NCBI GenBank assembly: GCA_938039195.1
Contig: CALHVK010000052.1
Location: 1 to 31,974 of the forward strand
Length of the DNA stretch: 31,974 nucleotides
Direction: 5' to 3'
From: an uncultured Carnobacteriaceae bacterium
GTDB lineage: Bacteria > Bacillota > Bacilli > Lactobacillales > Aerococcaceae
Shown: positions 31,877 through 31,974 of the stretch, in pieces
Numbering within the stretch: the first letter of the stretch is position 1
Layout of the letters: every line of letters begins with the position of its first letter
Program-made: the position numbers and the translations under genes
The notes under the pieces: model-generated
Told to the model about the DNA's origin: nothing
Databases searched by the model: none
What the model saw: the letters and a program-made list of their open reading frames with translations, nothing else

Positions 31877-31974
31877 TGACAATTCCACAAATATTAAAGT
31901 TTTTTAACGTTTTTATATAAAAAATAGCATAAAAATCTAGTTATCCGCATAAAAACTGGACTTATCACACTTTA

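Overview
The window reads as low-GC Firmicutes chromosome, most likely Lactobacillales. The evidence is AT-rich codon use, strong AAGGAGG-type ribosome binding sites, the str, S10-spc-alpha and ECF transporter gene order, a type-Z (zinc-ribbon) S14, a PepS-type M29 aminopeptidase, and a dlt operon for D-alanylation of lipoteichoic acid. A Carnobacteriaceae-like genus would fit, but this is inference and the genus cannot be fixed from the sequence. Nearly everything lies on the minus strand, so transcription runs from high to low coordinates. The exceptions are a partial LysR-type regulator at the left edge and a CapA-like gene at 27593-28840.

Layout in the direction of minus-strand transcription. 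(1) 31876-28894: dltA-dltB-dltC behind an extended -10 promoter. The operon ends at a bidirectional terminator that also ends the convergent capA-like gene. No dltD and no dltX are present. (2) 28840-26484: the capA-like gene and a divergent gene for a secreted, membrane-anchored protein of unknown function. (3) 26428-25475: fba (class II aldolase) with its own promoter and terminator. (4) 25466-24431: a small accessory island bounded by two near-identical 37-bp palindromes in opposite orientation. It holds a higBA-like gene pair behind two overlapping 20-bp palindromic operators, and a DUF2922 gene. (5) 24363-19691: the str operon rpsL-rpsG-fusA, then tuf with its own promoter and terminator. 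(6) 19526-5373: the S10, spc and alpha clusters, rpsJ-rplC-rplD-rplW-rplB-rpsS-rplV-rpsC-rplP-rpmC-rpsQ-rplN-rplX-rplE-rpsN-rpsH-rplF-rplR-rpsE-rpmD-rplO-secY-adk-infA-rpmJ-rpsM-rpsK-rpoA-rplQ. They start from one strong promoter with a long leader, and a second promoter lies before infA. (7) 5372-507: a structured intergenic region, then ecfA1-ecfA2-ecfT (energy-coupling module for vitamin and metal uptake), truA and pepS, ending at a hairpin terminator.

Most of the window is housekeeping translation machinery with intact genes. Several long open frames begin too early at TTG or GTG codons. The starts given here were moved to the codon preceded by a good Shine-Dalgarno sequence and matching the family N-terminus (truA, ecfT, rpoA, rplO, rplR, rpsQ, rpmC, rpsJ, dltA, and both genes of the higBA-like pair).

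The parts most worth a second look are the palindrome-bounded island with its atypical toxin-like gene, the dlt operon without dltD, the rpsJ leader that contains an in-frame ATG with its own SD, the structured region between rplQ and ecfA1, and the orphan membrane-anchored protein at 26484-27392. No tRNA, rRNA, CRISPR array or insertion sequence was recognised.
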